The notes beneath the pieces are model-generated. The model was not told the origin of the DNA and ran no database searches. It was given only the letters and a program-made list of their open reading frames with translations. From assembly GCA_947576945.1 (NCBI GenBank), contig CANPTH010000001.1, positions 84,490 to 148,489 on the forward strand: 64,000 nt of DNA, written 5' to 3'. Every line of letters starts with the position of its first letter. Position 1 is the first letter of the stretch. The position numbers and the translations under genes were made by a program. Origin of the DNA: an uncultured Lachnospiraceae bacterium (lineage in GTDB: Bacteria > Bacillota > Clostridia > Lachnospirales > Lachnospiraceae). Positions 23,738 to 33,871 of the stretch are shown here, in pieces.

Positions 23738-26200
23738 ATGAAGAAACAGGAATTTCATGCATTGATGAAAGAAAATCCTATTTTTCTGGACGGAGCAACA
23801 GGATCGAATTTACAGCGGCAGGGAATGCCCGCGGGAGTATGTCCGGAGCGGTGGATCCTGGAAAACAGGGAGGTTCTGATAAATCTTCAACGGGGTTTTG
23901 TGGATGCGGGCACGAATATCGTCTATGCGCCTACGTTTACTGCCAACCGTATAAAGCTGGCAGAGTATGGATTGGAAGCACAGATCCGTGAAATCAATCG
24001 GGAGCTGGTGGCGCTGTCCAGGAAGGCTGTCGGTGACAGGGCTTTGGTAGCAGGTGACCTTACCATGACGGGGGCACAGCTGGCGCCGATGGGAAATCTC
24101 GACTTTGAGGAATTGATCGATGTCTATAAGGAGCAGATCGCCTTTCTGGTGGAGGCTGGAGTGGATCTTCTGGTTGTGGAGACAATGATGAGCCTGCAGG
24201 AGACCAGGGCCGCACTGATTGCGGCGAAGGAGGTCTGCGAACTGCCGGTGATGGCTACGATGACTTTTGAGTCAGACGGCAGAACATTGTACGGGACGGA
24301 TGCCGTGACGGCGGCTGTGGTACTGGAGAGCCTGGGCGCCGATGCGGTGGGGACCAACTGCTCTTCAGGACCGGATAAAATGCTGGATATAATCCGACAG
24401 ATGGCCGAGGTTACTTCTGTACCGATCATTGCCAAACCCAATGCCGGACTTCCGTCTCTTGATCGGAACGGAGATACGGTCTATGATATGGATCCGGCTG
24501 TCTTTGGAGAGAGTATGAAGATGCTTGTAGAAGCCGGCGCCTCCATCGTAGGCGGCTGCTGCGGAACCACACCGGATCATATCAAAGCACTGCGCGGGGC
24601 GGTAAGCGCCATGACGCTGCCACCCAGACAGATAACCGAAAAGCGGTATCTGACAAGTGAGCGGCAGACCATTGCCTTCGGGCTGGAGGATAATTTTGTC
24701 ATTGTCGGGGAGCGGATCAATCCCACGGGGAAGAAGAAACTGCAGGAACAGCTGCGGGCCGGTTCCATGGAGCTGGTGGCTGATTTTGCCGAGGAACAAG
24801 AAGCCTGTGGCGCAGGCATTCTGGATATTAATATGGGGATGGGGGGTATTGACGAGAAGAAGATGATGCTGAAAGCCATCGATACGGTGAGCGGCATTAC
24901 GAGTCTGCCTCTTTCTCTTGACTCCAGTCATGTAGATGTGCTGGAAGCAGCGCTGCGCAGATATCCGGGGAGGGCGTTGATTAATTCCATCTCTTATGAG
25001 AAGGCGAAAGTTGATGCCTTGTTACCGCTTGCGAAGAAGTATGGCGCGATGTTCGTTCTGCTGCCGCTGTCAGACGCGGGTCTGCCAGGAAGTCTGCAGG
25101 AGAAGATTGCTATTATAGAGAAGATACAGGAACGGGCCTGTGCCATCGGCCTGACCAAAGAAGATATTGTAGTGGATGGCCTGGTGACAACGGTGGGCGC
25201 TAACAGGAATGCGGCGCTGGAGACGCTGGAGACAATCCGTTACTGTAAGGAACAGGGGCTGGCGACGATCTGCGGTCTTTCCAATATTTCTTTTGGACTG
25301 CCGGAGCGCAGTTTTGTCAATACGACATTTTTGACGATGGCGATTCAGGCCGGCCTGACCATGGCTATTGCCAATCCGTCTCAGGAGCTGCTTGTCAGCT
25401 GTGCTTTCGCATCGGATCTTCTTCTGGGGAAAAAGGAGGCGGATCTGCGCTATATACAGCTGATGGATGCGGTAAAGGCCAAACGGGAAGCGATGGGTGT
25501 TACGCAGACGCAGGGTACAGGTATCCATATGCGTCAGACGGCTGCCGGGCAGGCTCAGGGCGGTACCGCGAAGGACAGGCTGTATGCCGACGTACTCAAA
25601 GGCAGCGGCGGCGCTATCGTGGAGGATACGAAGAAGGCGCTTGCGGAAGGTCATGAAGCGAAGGCGCTTTTGGATGAAGTTCTGCTGCCTGCTATCAATG
25701 AGGTGGGGGAGCTTTTTGACAGGGGAAAATATTTCCTCCCTCAGCTGATCGCCAGTGCAGAGGCTATGAAAGCCTCTATAGAGTATCTGGAACCGTTATT
25801 GATGGACAAACAGTCTGCTCAGGAGATGCCCACGGTGGTGATCGCCACAGTAGAAGGGGATATCCATGATATCGGTAAGAATCTTGTGGCGTTGATGCTT
25901 AAAAACTATGGATTTAAGGTGATCGATCTTGGCAAGGATGTGCCGAAGGAAAAGATCGTTGAGGCTGCAAAGGAACATCATGCTCAGGTTATCGCCCTGT
26001 CTGCCTTGATGACGACCACTATGCGGCAGATGCAGCAGGTGATCGATTACGCAAGAATGCAGCAGGTAGATGCCAGGATTATTGTGGGCGGTGCCGTGAT
26101 CACACAGGAATATGCGGATGAGATTGGGGCGGACGGATATTCCAAAGACGCGGCGGATGCCGTGAAGCTGACGAAACGGCTTCTGCAGATAGGAAAGTAA
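23738..26200 (+). CDS. metH: Cobalamin-dependent methionine synthase, without the reactivation domain
   Basis: 820 residues. Domain order: homocysteine methyltransferase barrel (LDGATGSNLQ, GGCCGTTPDHI with zinc Cys274-Cys275), pterin-binding barrel (IVGERINPTGKKKL), cobalamin cap, and B12-binding domain with GDIHDIGKN (His710 would ligate cobalt). It transfers a methyl group from methyl-THF to homocysteine. The C-terminal AdoMet reactivation domain of the E. coli enzyme is absent, so a separate protein must do this if it is done. The ATG at 23738 is chosen over an upstream TTG. No S-box or cobalamin riboswitch is seen in the short gap upstream. Confidence 0.93.
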   Translation: MKKQEFHALMKENPIFLDGATGSNLQRQGMPAGVCPERWILENREVLINLQRGFVDAGTNIVYAPTFTANRIKLAEYGLEAQIREINRELVALSRKAVGDRALVAGDLTMTGAQLAPMGNLDFEELIDVYKEQIAFLVEAGVDLLVVETMMSLQETRAALIAAKEVCELPVMATMTFESDGRTLYGTDAVTAAVVLESLGADAVGTNCSSGPDKMLDIIRQMAEVTSVPIIAKPNAGLPSLDRNGDTVYDMDPAVFGESMKMLVEAGASIVGGCCGTTPDHIKALRGAVSAMTLPPRQITEKRYLTSERQTIAFGLEDNFVIVGERINPTGKKKLQEQLRAGSMELVADFAEEQEACGAGILDINMGMGGIDEKKMMLKAIDTVSGITSLPLSLDSSHVDVLEAALRRYPGRALINSISYEKAKVDALLPLAKKYGAMFVLLPLSDAGLPGSLQEKIAIIEKIQERACAIGLTKEDIVVDGLVTTVGANRNAALETLETIRYCKEQGLATICGLSNISFGLPERSFVNTTFLTMAIQAGLTMAIANPSQELLVSCAFASDLLLGKKEADLRYIQLMDAVKAKREAMGVTQTQGTGIHMRQTAAGQAQGGTAKDRLYADVLKGSGGAIVEDTKKALAEGHEAKALLDEVLLPAINEVGELFDRGKYFLPQLIASAEAMKASIEYLEPLLMDKQSAQEMPTVVIATVEGDIHDIGKNLVALMLKNYGFKVIDLGKDVPKEKIVEAAKEHHAQVIALSALMTTTMRQMQQVIDYARMQQVDARIIVGGAVITQEYADEIGADGYSKDAADAVKLTKRLLQIGK

Positions 26201-26220
26201 CTTACAGTGCATATTTGATG

Positions 26221-26269
26221 AAACACCTGACCATTTCAGGGAAAGCCACACCATGCGGCACAGGTGTTT
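26221..26269 (+). promoter_or_regulatory. Stem-loop in the metH-ilvB gap
   Basis: AAACACCTG (26221-26229) pairs with CAGGTGTTT (26261-26269), 9 perfect bp around a 31-nt loop. It ends 19 nt before the ilvB start. No T-run follows on the + strand, so termination is doubtful; it may be a leader structure. Confidence 0.45.
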
Positions 26270-26288
26270 GAAAAAGGGAGAGTGAACT

Positions 26289-27905
26289 ATGTTAGGTGCA
26301 GACGCGATCGTAAAATGTCTGGAAGAAGAAGGAGTAAAGTATGTATTCGGTTATCCTGGGGTGGCGATATGCCCTTTTTTCAATAGTATTCTAAATTCCC
26401 CGGTGGAGACAATATTGATACGCACGGAGCAGAACGCGGCTCATGCGGCCAGCGGGTTTGCCCGGGTGACGGGACAGGTGGGCGTCTGTGCCGTCACATC
26501 CGGCCCCGGAGCTACGAATGTGATCACCGGTATTGCTACAGCCTTTGCGGACAGTATTCCGCTTGTATGCATTACAGGACAGGTGAACAGTGAGCTGATT
26601 GGCTCTGATGTGTTCCAGGAGGCTGATATCACCGGTGCGGTGGAGTCTTTTGTCAAATACAGCTATCTGATAAAGGATGCGGCCGAGATACCGCGGGTCT
26701 TCAAAGAGGCATTTTACATTGCCAATTCCGGACGGAAAGGGCCTGTTCTGATCGATGTGCCCATCGATATCCAGAATGCGGTTGTTAACAGATTCAAATA
26801 TCCGGAAGAAGTCAGTCTGCGCACCTATAAACCGACCATCAGAGGGCATGCAGTGCAGATCCAGAAGGTGGTAAAGGAACTTTCCAAAGCGAAACGTCCT
26901 ATTATCTGCGTGGGCGGCGGCGTGCTTTTAAGTGAAGCAGTGGAGGAATTCCGGTCCTTTGTGGAGAAACACCATGTGCCGGTTGTCTCTACGATGATGG
27001 GAATCAGCGCCATGCCTACCAGACATCCGATGTATTACGGTATGGTAGGGAATAACGGACATCCATATGCCAACCGGGCCATGAACGAATCGGATCTCCT
27101 CATCATGGTAGGCGCCAGAGTGGCGGATCGGGCCGTAAGTCAGCCGGATCTGATCACGGAAAATAAGGTGCTGGTACATATCGATGTGGATCCGGCAGAG
27201 ATCGGTAAGAATGTAGGGCCAACCATCCCTCTGGTGGGTGATGCAAGGCATATTTTTGAAGACTTTAACAAGGAAAACTTTACCTGTGACCATGAAGAGT
27301 GGATCGGAACTCTGGATGCATATCGTTCCACCATGGCGCGGGTGCGAAAACCTGATCCGGCTTATGTAGATCCGGCGGAGTTTATCCGTATGCTGTCGGA
27401 ATCCATGGAGGAGGATGCGGTCTATGTGGCTGATGTCGGGCAGAATCAGATCTGGTCCTGTAACTATCATATAGTTAAGAACGGAAGATTTCTGACTACG
27501 GGCGGCATGGGTACCATGGGGTACTCCATTCCGGCGGCTATGGGAGCCAAACTGGCTGCGCCGGACAGACAGGTGGTGGCGGTATGCGGCGATGGTTCTT
27601 TTCAAATGTCCATGATGGAGCTGGCTACCATGCGGCAGTTCCATGTGCCGGTAAAGATCATCGTGCTTAAGAATAATTTTCTGGGGATGGTCAGGGAGTT
27701 TCAGCACTATACCTACAAAGATAATTATTCGGTTGTAGATCTTTCGGGAAGCCCTGATCTGGAGAAACTGTCTTCGGCCTACGATATGAAGTTTATGCGG
27801 CTGCATACGATGGAGCGTGCACAGGAAACAATCGAGGAGTTTCTGAAGAAGGACGAATCGGTGCTGTTAGAGTGCATCATCGATCCGATGGATCTGGTAA
27901 AATAG
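26289..27905 (+). CDS. ilvB: Acetolactate synthase large subunit IlvB
   Basis: Thiamine-diphosphate enzyme for the first common step of valine, leucine and isoleucine synthesis. 538 residues. The catalytic glutamate is E47 (IRTEQNAAHAASGFAR), followed by the TSGPGATN motif. The ThDP/Mg motif reads CGDGSFQMSMMEL with LKNN downstream. Start follows GGGAG. It is directly followed by a small subunit gene, supporting the anabolic type rather than the catabolic AlsS. Confidence 0.94.
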   Translation: MLGADAIVKCLEEEGVKYVFGYPGVAICPFFNSILNSPVETILIRTEQNAAHAASGFARVTGQVGVCAVTSGPGATNVITGIATAFADSIPLVCITGQVNSELIGSDVFQEADITGAVESFVKYSYLIKDAAEIPRVFKEAFYIANSGRKGPVLIDVPIDIQNAVVNRFKYPEEVSLRTYKPTIRGHAVQIQKVVKELSKAKRPIICVGGGVLLSEAVEEFRSFVEKHHVPVVSTMMGISAMPTRHPMYYGMVGNNGHPYANRAMNESDLLIMVGARVADRAVSQPDLITENKVLVHIDVDPAEIGKNVGPTIPLVGDARHIFEDFNKENFTCDHEEWIGTLDAYRSTMARVRKPDPAYVDPAEFIRMLSESMEEDAVYVADVGQNQIWSCNYHIVKNGRFLTTGGMGTMGYSIPAAMGAKLAAPDRQVVAVCGDGSFQMSMMELATMRQFHVPVKIIVLKNNFLGMVREFQHYTYKDNYSVVDLSGSPDLEKLSSAYDMKFMRLHTMERAQETIEEFLKKDESVLLECIIDPMDLVK

Positions 27906-27921
27906 AAAATGGGGGATGGCG

Positions 27922-28410
27922 ATGAAGAAAATATATTCGGTTTTGGTGGAGAACAGATCCGGTGTACTTTGCAAAGTGTCGGGGCTTTTTTCCAGAAGAT
28001 CTTTCAATATTGACAGTCTGGCAGTAGGGGAGACGGACGATCCGACAACTTCCTGCATGACCATTGTCAGCAGCGGAGACGAGCGCACGCTGGAGCAGAT
28101 CGAGAAGCAGCTGAACAAGAAGCTGGATGTCTTCAAGGTGAAGACGTTTGATGAGACGGCCAGCATCAGTCGGGAACTGATGCTGATGAAAGTCAAATAT
28201 AACAAGGGTAACCGCCGGGATATCATGGAAACATGTGAGATTATGAAGGCGCAGATCGTGGATATGTCCAAAAAGACGATGATCATTCAGATCTGTGACG
28301 TGCCGGAGCGGATCCGGCTGTTCATCGGTATGATGCAGTCCATCAGTATTGTGGAGGTGGCACGTACCGGGACTCTGGCTCTGCAGAAATGCCTGGAGAC
28401 GGATAACTAA
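27922..28410 (+). CDS. ilvN: Acetolactate synthase small (regulatory) subunit, copy 1
   Basis: 162 residues: N-terminal ACT domain (YSVLVENRSGVLCKVSGLFSRRSFNIDSL) and C-terminal small-subunit domain ending GTLALQK. Such subunits activate IlvB and give valine feedback inhibition. The ATG at 27922 is preferred because GGGGGA lies 5 nt upstream; an ATG two codons earlier touches that site. It lies 16 nt after ilvB. A second, diverged paralogue follows 150 bp downstream. Confidence 0.93.
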   Translation: MKKIYSVLVENRSGVLCKVSGLFSRRSFNIDSLAVGETDDPTTSCMTIVSSGDERTLEQIEKQLNKKLDVFKVKTFDETASISRELMLMKVKYNKGNRRDIMETCEIMKAQIVDMSKKTMIIQICDVPERIRLFIGMMQSISIVEVARTGTLALQKCLETDN

Positions 28411-28426
28411 GGTGCCTGGCTGCGTG

Positions 28427-28447
28427 ACAGGCCGGTTTCCGGCCTGT
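28427..28447 (+). terminator. Hairpin after ilvN copy 1
   Basis: ACAGGCCGG-TTT-CCGGCCTGT, a perfect 9-bp GC-rich stem. There is no T-run behind it, so it may protect the 3' end or terminate only partly. Confidence 0.5.
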
Positions 28448-28479
28448 TAAGACGTCGTAAGCAGAATCGTTATAAGCGG

Positions 28480-28508
28480 TTGACTTTTGTCTGGTAAATT
28501 GTTAAAAT
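28480..28508 (+). promoter_or_regulatory. Promoter of the second ilvN gene
   Basis: TTGACT (28480-28485), 17-bp spacer, TAAAAT (28503-28508). This gives the second small subunit its own transcript, separate from ilvB. Confidence 0.75.
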
Positions 28509-28558
28509 AATGGACAGCGTGTGACAGATAAGCAGTCATGTGCGGAAAGGTTTACTTT

Positions 28559-29059
28559 ATGCAGAAGAAAGTATTTCAGTTATTAGTGGATAATACCTCC
28601 GGGGTGCTCAGCCGGATTGCAGGACTTTTTTCCAGGCGGGGTTACAACATTGACAGTATCACGGCAGGCGGGACCGCAGATGAACGTTTTACCCGTATTA
28701 CGATCGTAACATCGGGGGACGATGAGATCCTGGATCAGATCGAGAAGCAGGTGGCAAAGCTGATTGATGTACGGGACATCAAGGAATTAAAGCCGGAAGA
28801 CAGTGTCTACAGAGAACTGGTCATGATCAAGGTTAAGACTTCTGCCGAAGAACGGCAGGGAGTGATTGCTATTGCCGATATTTTCCGGGCGAAGATTATT
28901 GATGTGGCGCCGGAAAGCCTGGTTATCGAATTGACCGGTACGCAGGATAAGGTGGGAGCATTTATCAATCTGCTGGAAAGCTATGAGATTCTGGAGCTTG
29001 CCAGAACGGGTATCACGGGTCTGGGAAGAGGAATCGAGAATGTGACTTATCTGGAATAG
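28559..29059 (+). CDS. ilvN: Acetolactate synthase small subunit, copy 2
   Basis: 166 residues with the same layout as copy 1: ACT domain (FQLLVDNTSGVLSRIAGLFSRRGYNIDSI) and C-terminal domain ending TGITGLGRG. The two proteins share the family core but differ at many positions, so they are old paralogues. The ATG at 28559 has GGAAAGG upstream; the earlier ATG at 28538 does not. It has its own promoter and precedes ilvC, while copy 1 is paired with ilvB. Different effector sensitivity is possible but not shown. Confidence 0.93.
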   Translation: MQKKVFQLLVDNTSGVLSRIAGLFSRRGYNIDSITAGGTADERFTRITIVTSGDDEILDQIEKQVAKLIDVRDIKELKPEDSVYRELVMIKVKTSAEERQGVIAIADIFRAKIIDVAPESLVIELTGTQDKVGAFINLLESYEILELARTGITGLGRGIENVTYLE

Positions 29060-29097
29060 TGACGGATTGACAGAGGGAAAGATTCTCTCTTGTTATA

Positions 29098-30268
<1,171 letters not shown>

Positions 30269-30330
30269 TAGAATGCCGTGTCATCTGGCATTACCTCTAA
30301 AGTAGAAGCAGACAGTTAAGAGAGCCTAAG

Positions 30331-30900
30331 ATGAATACACAGTCCAAAACCGATGTGGATCAGATGTTGGCAGAGAGCTTTAAGGATCTTGCGCTCAGAA
30401 TGCCGATCGATAAGATAACGATCAAGCAGATAACAGACGGGGCGGGTGTTATCCGCCCGACTTTCTACAATCATTTTCAGGACAAATATGAACTGCTGGA
30501 GTGGATCATCCGCGCGGAGGTGCTTGATCCGGTCATTCCGCTTATGCAGTCCGGGAATCTGAAAGACAGCATGGTGCAGATCTTTCACAACATGCATCAG
30601 AACAAGAAGTTCTATAAGAAGGTTACCCGTCTGGAAGGGCAGAACTCCTGTGAGAGTATCGCGAAGAAGTTCATTATGGAGATTCTTTTCACTTTCATTA
30701 ATGAGAAGGTCGGGGAGAAGAAGCTGGCAAAAAGAGGTCTGACAGTCAGCATGGTGGCGGAATACTATGCACAGTCCATGGCTTTTGTCGTCATCCAGTG
30801 GACAAAGCTGGATATGAGTCTGACACCGGAGCAGGTGGCGGATATTTTCGAGTATATTACGACGCATTCCATGGATGAAGTGATAGCAGAGATGAATTGA
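30331..30900 (+). CDS. TetR-family regulator
   Basis: 189 residues. The N-terminal helix-turn-helix ([36 protein letters not shown]) is a clear TetR DNA-binding domain. The C-terminal ligand domain resembles the DhaS-like subgroup that lacks conserved ligand residues. It lies between ilvC and leuC on the same strand and ends in its own terminator. It could control the branched-chain genes, but nothing in the sequence proves it. Confidence 0.88.
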   Translation: MNTQSKTDVDQMLAESFKDLALRMPIDKITIKQITDGAGVIRPTFYNHFQDKYELLEWIIRAEVLDPVIPLMQSGNLKDSMVQIFHNMHQNKKFYKKVTRLEGQNSCESIAKKFIMEILFTFINEKVGEKKLAKRGLTVSMVAEYYAQSMAFVVIQWTKLDMSLTPEQVADIFEYITTHSMDEVIAEMN

Positions 30901-30903
30901 TAC

Positions 30904-30940
30904 CAGGGCTTGTCTGGGGTTTCCGGATAGGCCCTGTTTT
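30904..30940 (+). terminator. Terminator after the TetR gene
   Basis: CAGGGC pairs with GCCCTG, with a partly paired inner region, followed by TTTT at 30937-30940. Confidence 0.6.
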
Positions 30941-30988
30941 CGAAGAGCAGAAAGCAGTATGAGAATAACAGGTAAGGAGAACTGGAGT

Positions 30989-32254
30989 ATGGGAATGACA
31001 ATGACACAGAAAATTCTGGCGGCACATGCGGGGCTGGATCATGTGGAAGCGGGACAGCTGATTGAGGCCGATCTTGATCTGGTGCTGGGCAATGATATCA
31101 CCAGTCCGGTAGCCATCAAGGAGATGGAGAAGATGAACGTGGACGGTGTATTCCACAAAGATAAGATAGCGCTTGTGCCGGACCATTTCGTGCCGAACAA
31201 GGATATTAAGTCGGCGGAGCACTGTAAGTGTGTGCGGGAGTTTGCAAAGCGCAATGAGATCACCAATTATTTTGAAGTGGGCGAGATGGGGATCGAACAT
31301 GCGCTGTTACCCGAGAAAGGGTTGACGGTGGCCGGAGACGTCGTGATCGGTGCGGATTCCCACACCTGTACTTACGGTGCACTCGGCGCTTTCTCCACGG
31401 GCGTAGGCAGTACGGATATGGCGGCAGGCATGGCAACTGGTAAGGCCTGGTTTAAAGTGCCGGCGGCGATCCGTTTTAATCTGACCGGCAAACCGGCAGA
31501 GTGGGTAAGCGGCAAGGATGTGATCTTACATATCATCGGCATGATCGGCGTGGACGGTGCGCTGTATAAATCCATGGAGTTCGTGGGAGATGGTATCCGG
31601 AATCTTTCCATGGATGACCGTTTTACGATTGCCAATATGGCCATCGAGGCGGGCGGCAAGAACGGCATCTTCCCTGTAGACGAGCTGGCGGTGGCTTACA
31701 TGAAGGAGCACTCCACGAAAGAATATAAGATCTATGAAGCGGATGCGGACGCCGTGTACGATGAAGAGTATACCATTGATCTAAGCGCGCTTCGGCCGAC
31801 CATTGCATTTCCCCATCTGCCGGAGAATACGAAGACCATTGACGAGATCACGGAAGATATCGCGATCGACCAGGTGGTGATCGGTTCCTGCACCAACGGC
31901 AGGCTGGACGATCTGCGGATCGCTGCCAAAGTGCTTCAGGGCAGGCACGTGGCTTCGGGAATGCGCTGCATCGTGATCCCGGCTACGCAGGCGATCTACT
32001 TACAGGCGATGGAGGAGGGGCTTTTAAAGACCTTTATCGAGGCCGGAGCAATCGTGAGCACGCCTACCTGCGGGCCTTGTCTCGGCGGCTATATGGGTAT
32101 TCTGGCAGAAGGGGAGCGGTGTGTCTCCACCACCAACCGTAATTTTGTAGGCCGCATGGGCCATGTTGATTCCGAGATTTATCTGGCCAGTCCGGCGGTA
32201 GCGGCGGCAAGTGCAGTGGCCGGAAAGATTTCCTGTCCCTGCAGGCTTGCATGA
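30989..32254 (+). CDS. leuC: 3-isopropylmalate dehydratase large subunit LeuC
   Basis: Large subunit of the [4Fe-4S] enzyme that converts 2- to 3-isopropylmalate in leucine synthesis. 421 residues, the short form. Cluster cysteines are in [11 protein letters not shown] and TCGPCLGG, and the [13 protein letters not shown] motif is present. The ATG at 30989 follows AAGGAG by 9 nt. An earlier ATG at 30959 gives extra residues without a site. It is 44 nt before leuD. Confidence 0.95.
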   Translation: MGMTMTQKILAAHAGLDHVEAGQLIEADLDLVLGNDITSPVAIKEMEKMNVDGVFHKDKIALVPDHFVPNKDIKSAEHCKCVREFAKRNEITNYFEVGEMGIEHALLPEKGLTVAGDVVIGADSHTCTYGALGAFSTGVGSTDMAAGMATGKAWFKVPAAIRFNLTGKPAEWVSGKDVILHIIGMIGVDGALYKSMEFVGDGIRNLSMDDRFTIANMAIEAGGKNGIFPVDELAVAYMKEHSTKEYKIYEADADAVYDEEYTIDLSALRPTIAFPHLPENTKTIDEITEDIAIDQVVIGSCTNGRLDDLRIAAKVLQGRHVASGMRCIVIPATQAIYLQAMEEGLLKTFIEAGAIVSTPTCGPCLGGYMGILAEGERCVSTTNRNFVGRMGHVDSEIYLASPAVAAASAVAGKISCPCRLA

Positions 32255-32298
32255 CAGATGACATAACAGAATAAAGAAAATAAAACGGAGGTAGGATC

Positions 32299-32787
32299 AT
32301 GCAATCAGCGAAAGGGATTGTTTTTAAATACGGGGACAATGTGGATACGGACGTGATCATTCCGGCACGGTACTTGAATTCTTCCGATCCGGCAGAACTG
32401 GCCACACATTGTATGGAAGATATTGACAGGGAATTTATACAGAAGGTGAGCAAAGGGGACATCATCGTGGCTACCAAAAATTTTGGCTGCGGTTCCTCCA
32501 GAGAGCACGCGCCGATCGCCATCAAGGCCGCCGGCGTAAGCTGTGTCATCGCCGAAACTTTTGCCAGGATCTTCTATCGGAATGCGATCAATATCGGACT
32601 GCCGATCATTGAGTGTCCGGAGGCGGCGCAGGCGATCGAGGCGGGCGATACCGTGGAAGTGAATTTCGATACCGGTGTGATCACGGATGTCACCAAAGGC
32701 ACAACATATAAGGGGCAGGCATTTCCGGAATTCATGCAGAAGATCATTGCGGCGGAAGGGCTTGTGAATTATATCAATCAGAAATAA
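32299..32787 (+). CDS. leuD: 3-isopropylmalate dehydratase small subunit LeuD
   Basis: Swivelling small subunit, 162 residues, partner of LeuC. It shows the typical opening ([18 protein letters not shown]) and the substrate motif [14 protein letters not shown]. The ATG follows GGAGG. A perfect hairpin follows the gene. leuA and leuB are not in this window. Confidence 0.96.
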   Translation: MQSAKGIVFKYGDNVDTDVIIPARYLNSSDPAELATHCMEDIDREFIQKVSKGDIIVATKNFGCGSSREHAPIAIKAAGVSCVIAETFARIFYRNAINIGLPIIECPEAAQAIEAGDTVEVNFDTGVITDVTKGTTYKGQAFPEFMQKIIAAEGLVNYINQK

Positions 32788-32815
32788 GGTATTTTAGATT
32801 TTATAACATTGTGTA

Positions 32816-32839
32816 GAAGCCGTCAGAAATGACGGCTTC
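32816..32839. terminator. Hairpin between convergent leuD and acetyltransferase genes
   Basis: GAAGCCGTCA-GAAA-TGACGGCTTC, a perfect 10-bp stem with a GAAA loop. It lacks a T-run on either side but sits exactly where both transcripts should end. Confidence 0.65.
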
Positions 32840-32846
32840 ACTGCAT

Positions 32847-33458
32847 TCATACATCTGTTCGATTGAGCTGCCTGATCACACGGCAGGGATTACCGACGGC
32901 CAGAGAATTTGCCGGGATATCCTTTGTCACAACGCTTCCGGCGCCGATCACGGAGCCGTCGCCGATGGTCACACCGGGCAGGACGATCACGCCGCCGCCC
33001 AGCCAGCAGCCGTTCCCGATGTGGATCGGCAGGGCATAAGTGCGGCAGAAGTATTGTCCGGTTCCGGGACACCAGTCAGGAGTCAGACGGTCAGTCAGTT
33101 CTACGGGATGCGTCGCCGTATAGAGCTGCACATTGGAGGCGATCAGAACATCGTCTCCGATGGTTATCGTATTGCAGTCTACGAATGTACAGTTCATGTT
33201 TACGGATACATTGTTTCCCAGATGGATATTTCGTCCATAATCACAGATAAAAGGCAGGCCAACGGATACGTTCGTCCCGAGGCTGCCAAATAGCTGCTTT
33301 AGGATATTGGTTTTTTCGCTTTTCTGCTCATAGGCAAGAGCATGATACTCTTTCAGCAGTTTTCTGGCCTGGGTCTTATATTCCAGAAAGATCCCATCAT
33401 GGCAGTTATAATATTCACCGGCCATGCATTTTTCCAGTTCATTCGTACATTCACTCAT
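32847..33458 (-). CDS. Maltose/galactoside O-acetyltransferase-like hexapeptide protein
   Basis: 203 residues. A helical N terminus (KCMAGEYYNCHD, as in Maa/LacA) precedes a left-handed beta-helix of hexapeptide repeats. The catalytic His is in TATHPVELTDR. It probably acetylates a sugar hydroxyl using acetyl-CoA. It is transcribed against leuD, with GGAGG before its start. Close relatives include maa, lacA and nodL, so the exact sugar is uncertain. Confidence 0.9.
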   Translation of the reverse strand: MSECTNELEKCMAGEYYNCHDGIFLEYKTQARKLLKEYHALAYEQKSEKTNILKQLFGSLGTNVSVGLPFICDYGRNIHLGNNVSVNMNCTFVDCNTITIGDDVLIASNVQLYTATHPVELTDRLTPDWCPGTGQYFCRTYALPIHIGNGCWLGGGVIVLPGVTIGDGSVIGAGSVVTKDIPANSLAVGNPCRVIRQLNRTDV

Positions 33459-33529
33459 TCGGTCATACCTCCGGGGACAGCGTTCGGTTTTAAGATTATA
33501 GATATAACACCTTTAATTATCCTTGTTGG

Positions 33530-33578
33530 TTACCCTCAGTGAACAAAGGAATACACGCCTTTTGTTCACTGAGGGTAA
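33530..33578. repeat. 18-bp perfect stem-loop repeat (family 3), full copy
   Basis: TTACCCTCAGTGAACAAA pairs perfectly with TTTGTTCACTGAGGGTAA around a 13-nt loop. Half of the same sequence occurs at 8638-8667. No T-run follows. Confidence 0.8.
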
Positions 33579-33805
33579 TGGAAAGTAATGAAACTATATC
33601 ACAAAATAAATGATATCACAATGCTGTTTTAGAATCTGTTCCGGAAACGCATATTTTATGATACAGCCAGTATACTGACACGTTTCTGTCTCACCGGATG
33701 ATTTGCCTGCACTGGTTGATTTCTGCTTCAACGGACAGTTGTTTTACAATACCGGATTTATGAGCTATGATGCAGATAGAGTAATGTTGGAGGCGGAAGT
33801 AAGAC

Positions 33806-33866
33806 TGAAAAATCACACCGATGCGCTGATTTTTCAATCGGAAATCCGGACGCTTCGGAATGGAGG
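33806..33866 (+). repeat. Family 1 SD-linked repeat, internally deleted copy
   Basis: TGAAAAATCA-N11-TGATTTTTCA (33806-33836) equals the first hairpin of the full copy. The middle part is missing. CGCTTCGG-AATGGAGG (33851-33866) then supplies the XRE gene's ribosome binding site. Confidence 0.75.
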
Positions 33867-33871
33867 AAAAT

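Larger units (their letters stand above)
33459..33871. other. Repeat-rich gap before the XRE gene
   Basis: 413 bp without a credible gene. It contains the full 18-bp hairpin repeat (33530-33578) and a deleted copy of the family 1 element (33806-33866). A TATAAT on the - strand near 33500 may serve the acetyltransferase gene. A 61-codon + strand frame at 33703-33888 merely reads through the repeat. Confidence 0.6.

Noticed and set aside
26201..26288. T-box or attenuator leader for ilvB
   Set aside because: Only 88 bp, no T-box motif, no leader peptide rich in branched-chain residues, and the hairpin has no T-run.
26928..27806. Long - strand frame opposite ilvB
   Set aside because: Same reason: shadow of a conserved gene, His-rich nonsense translation.
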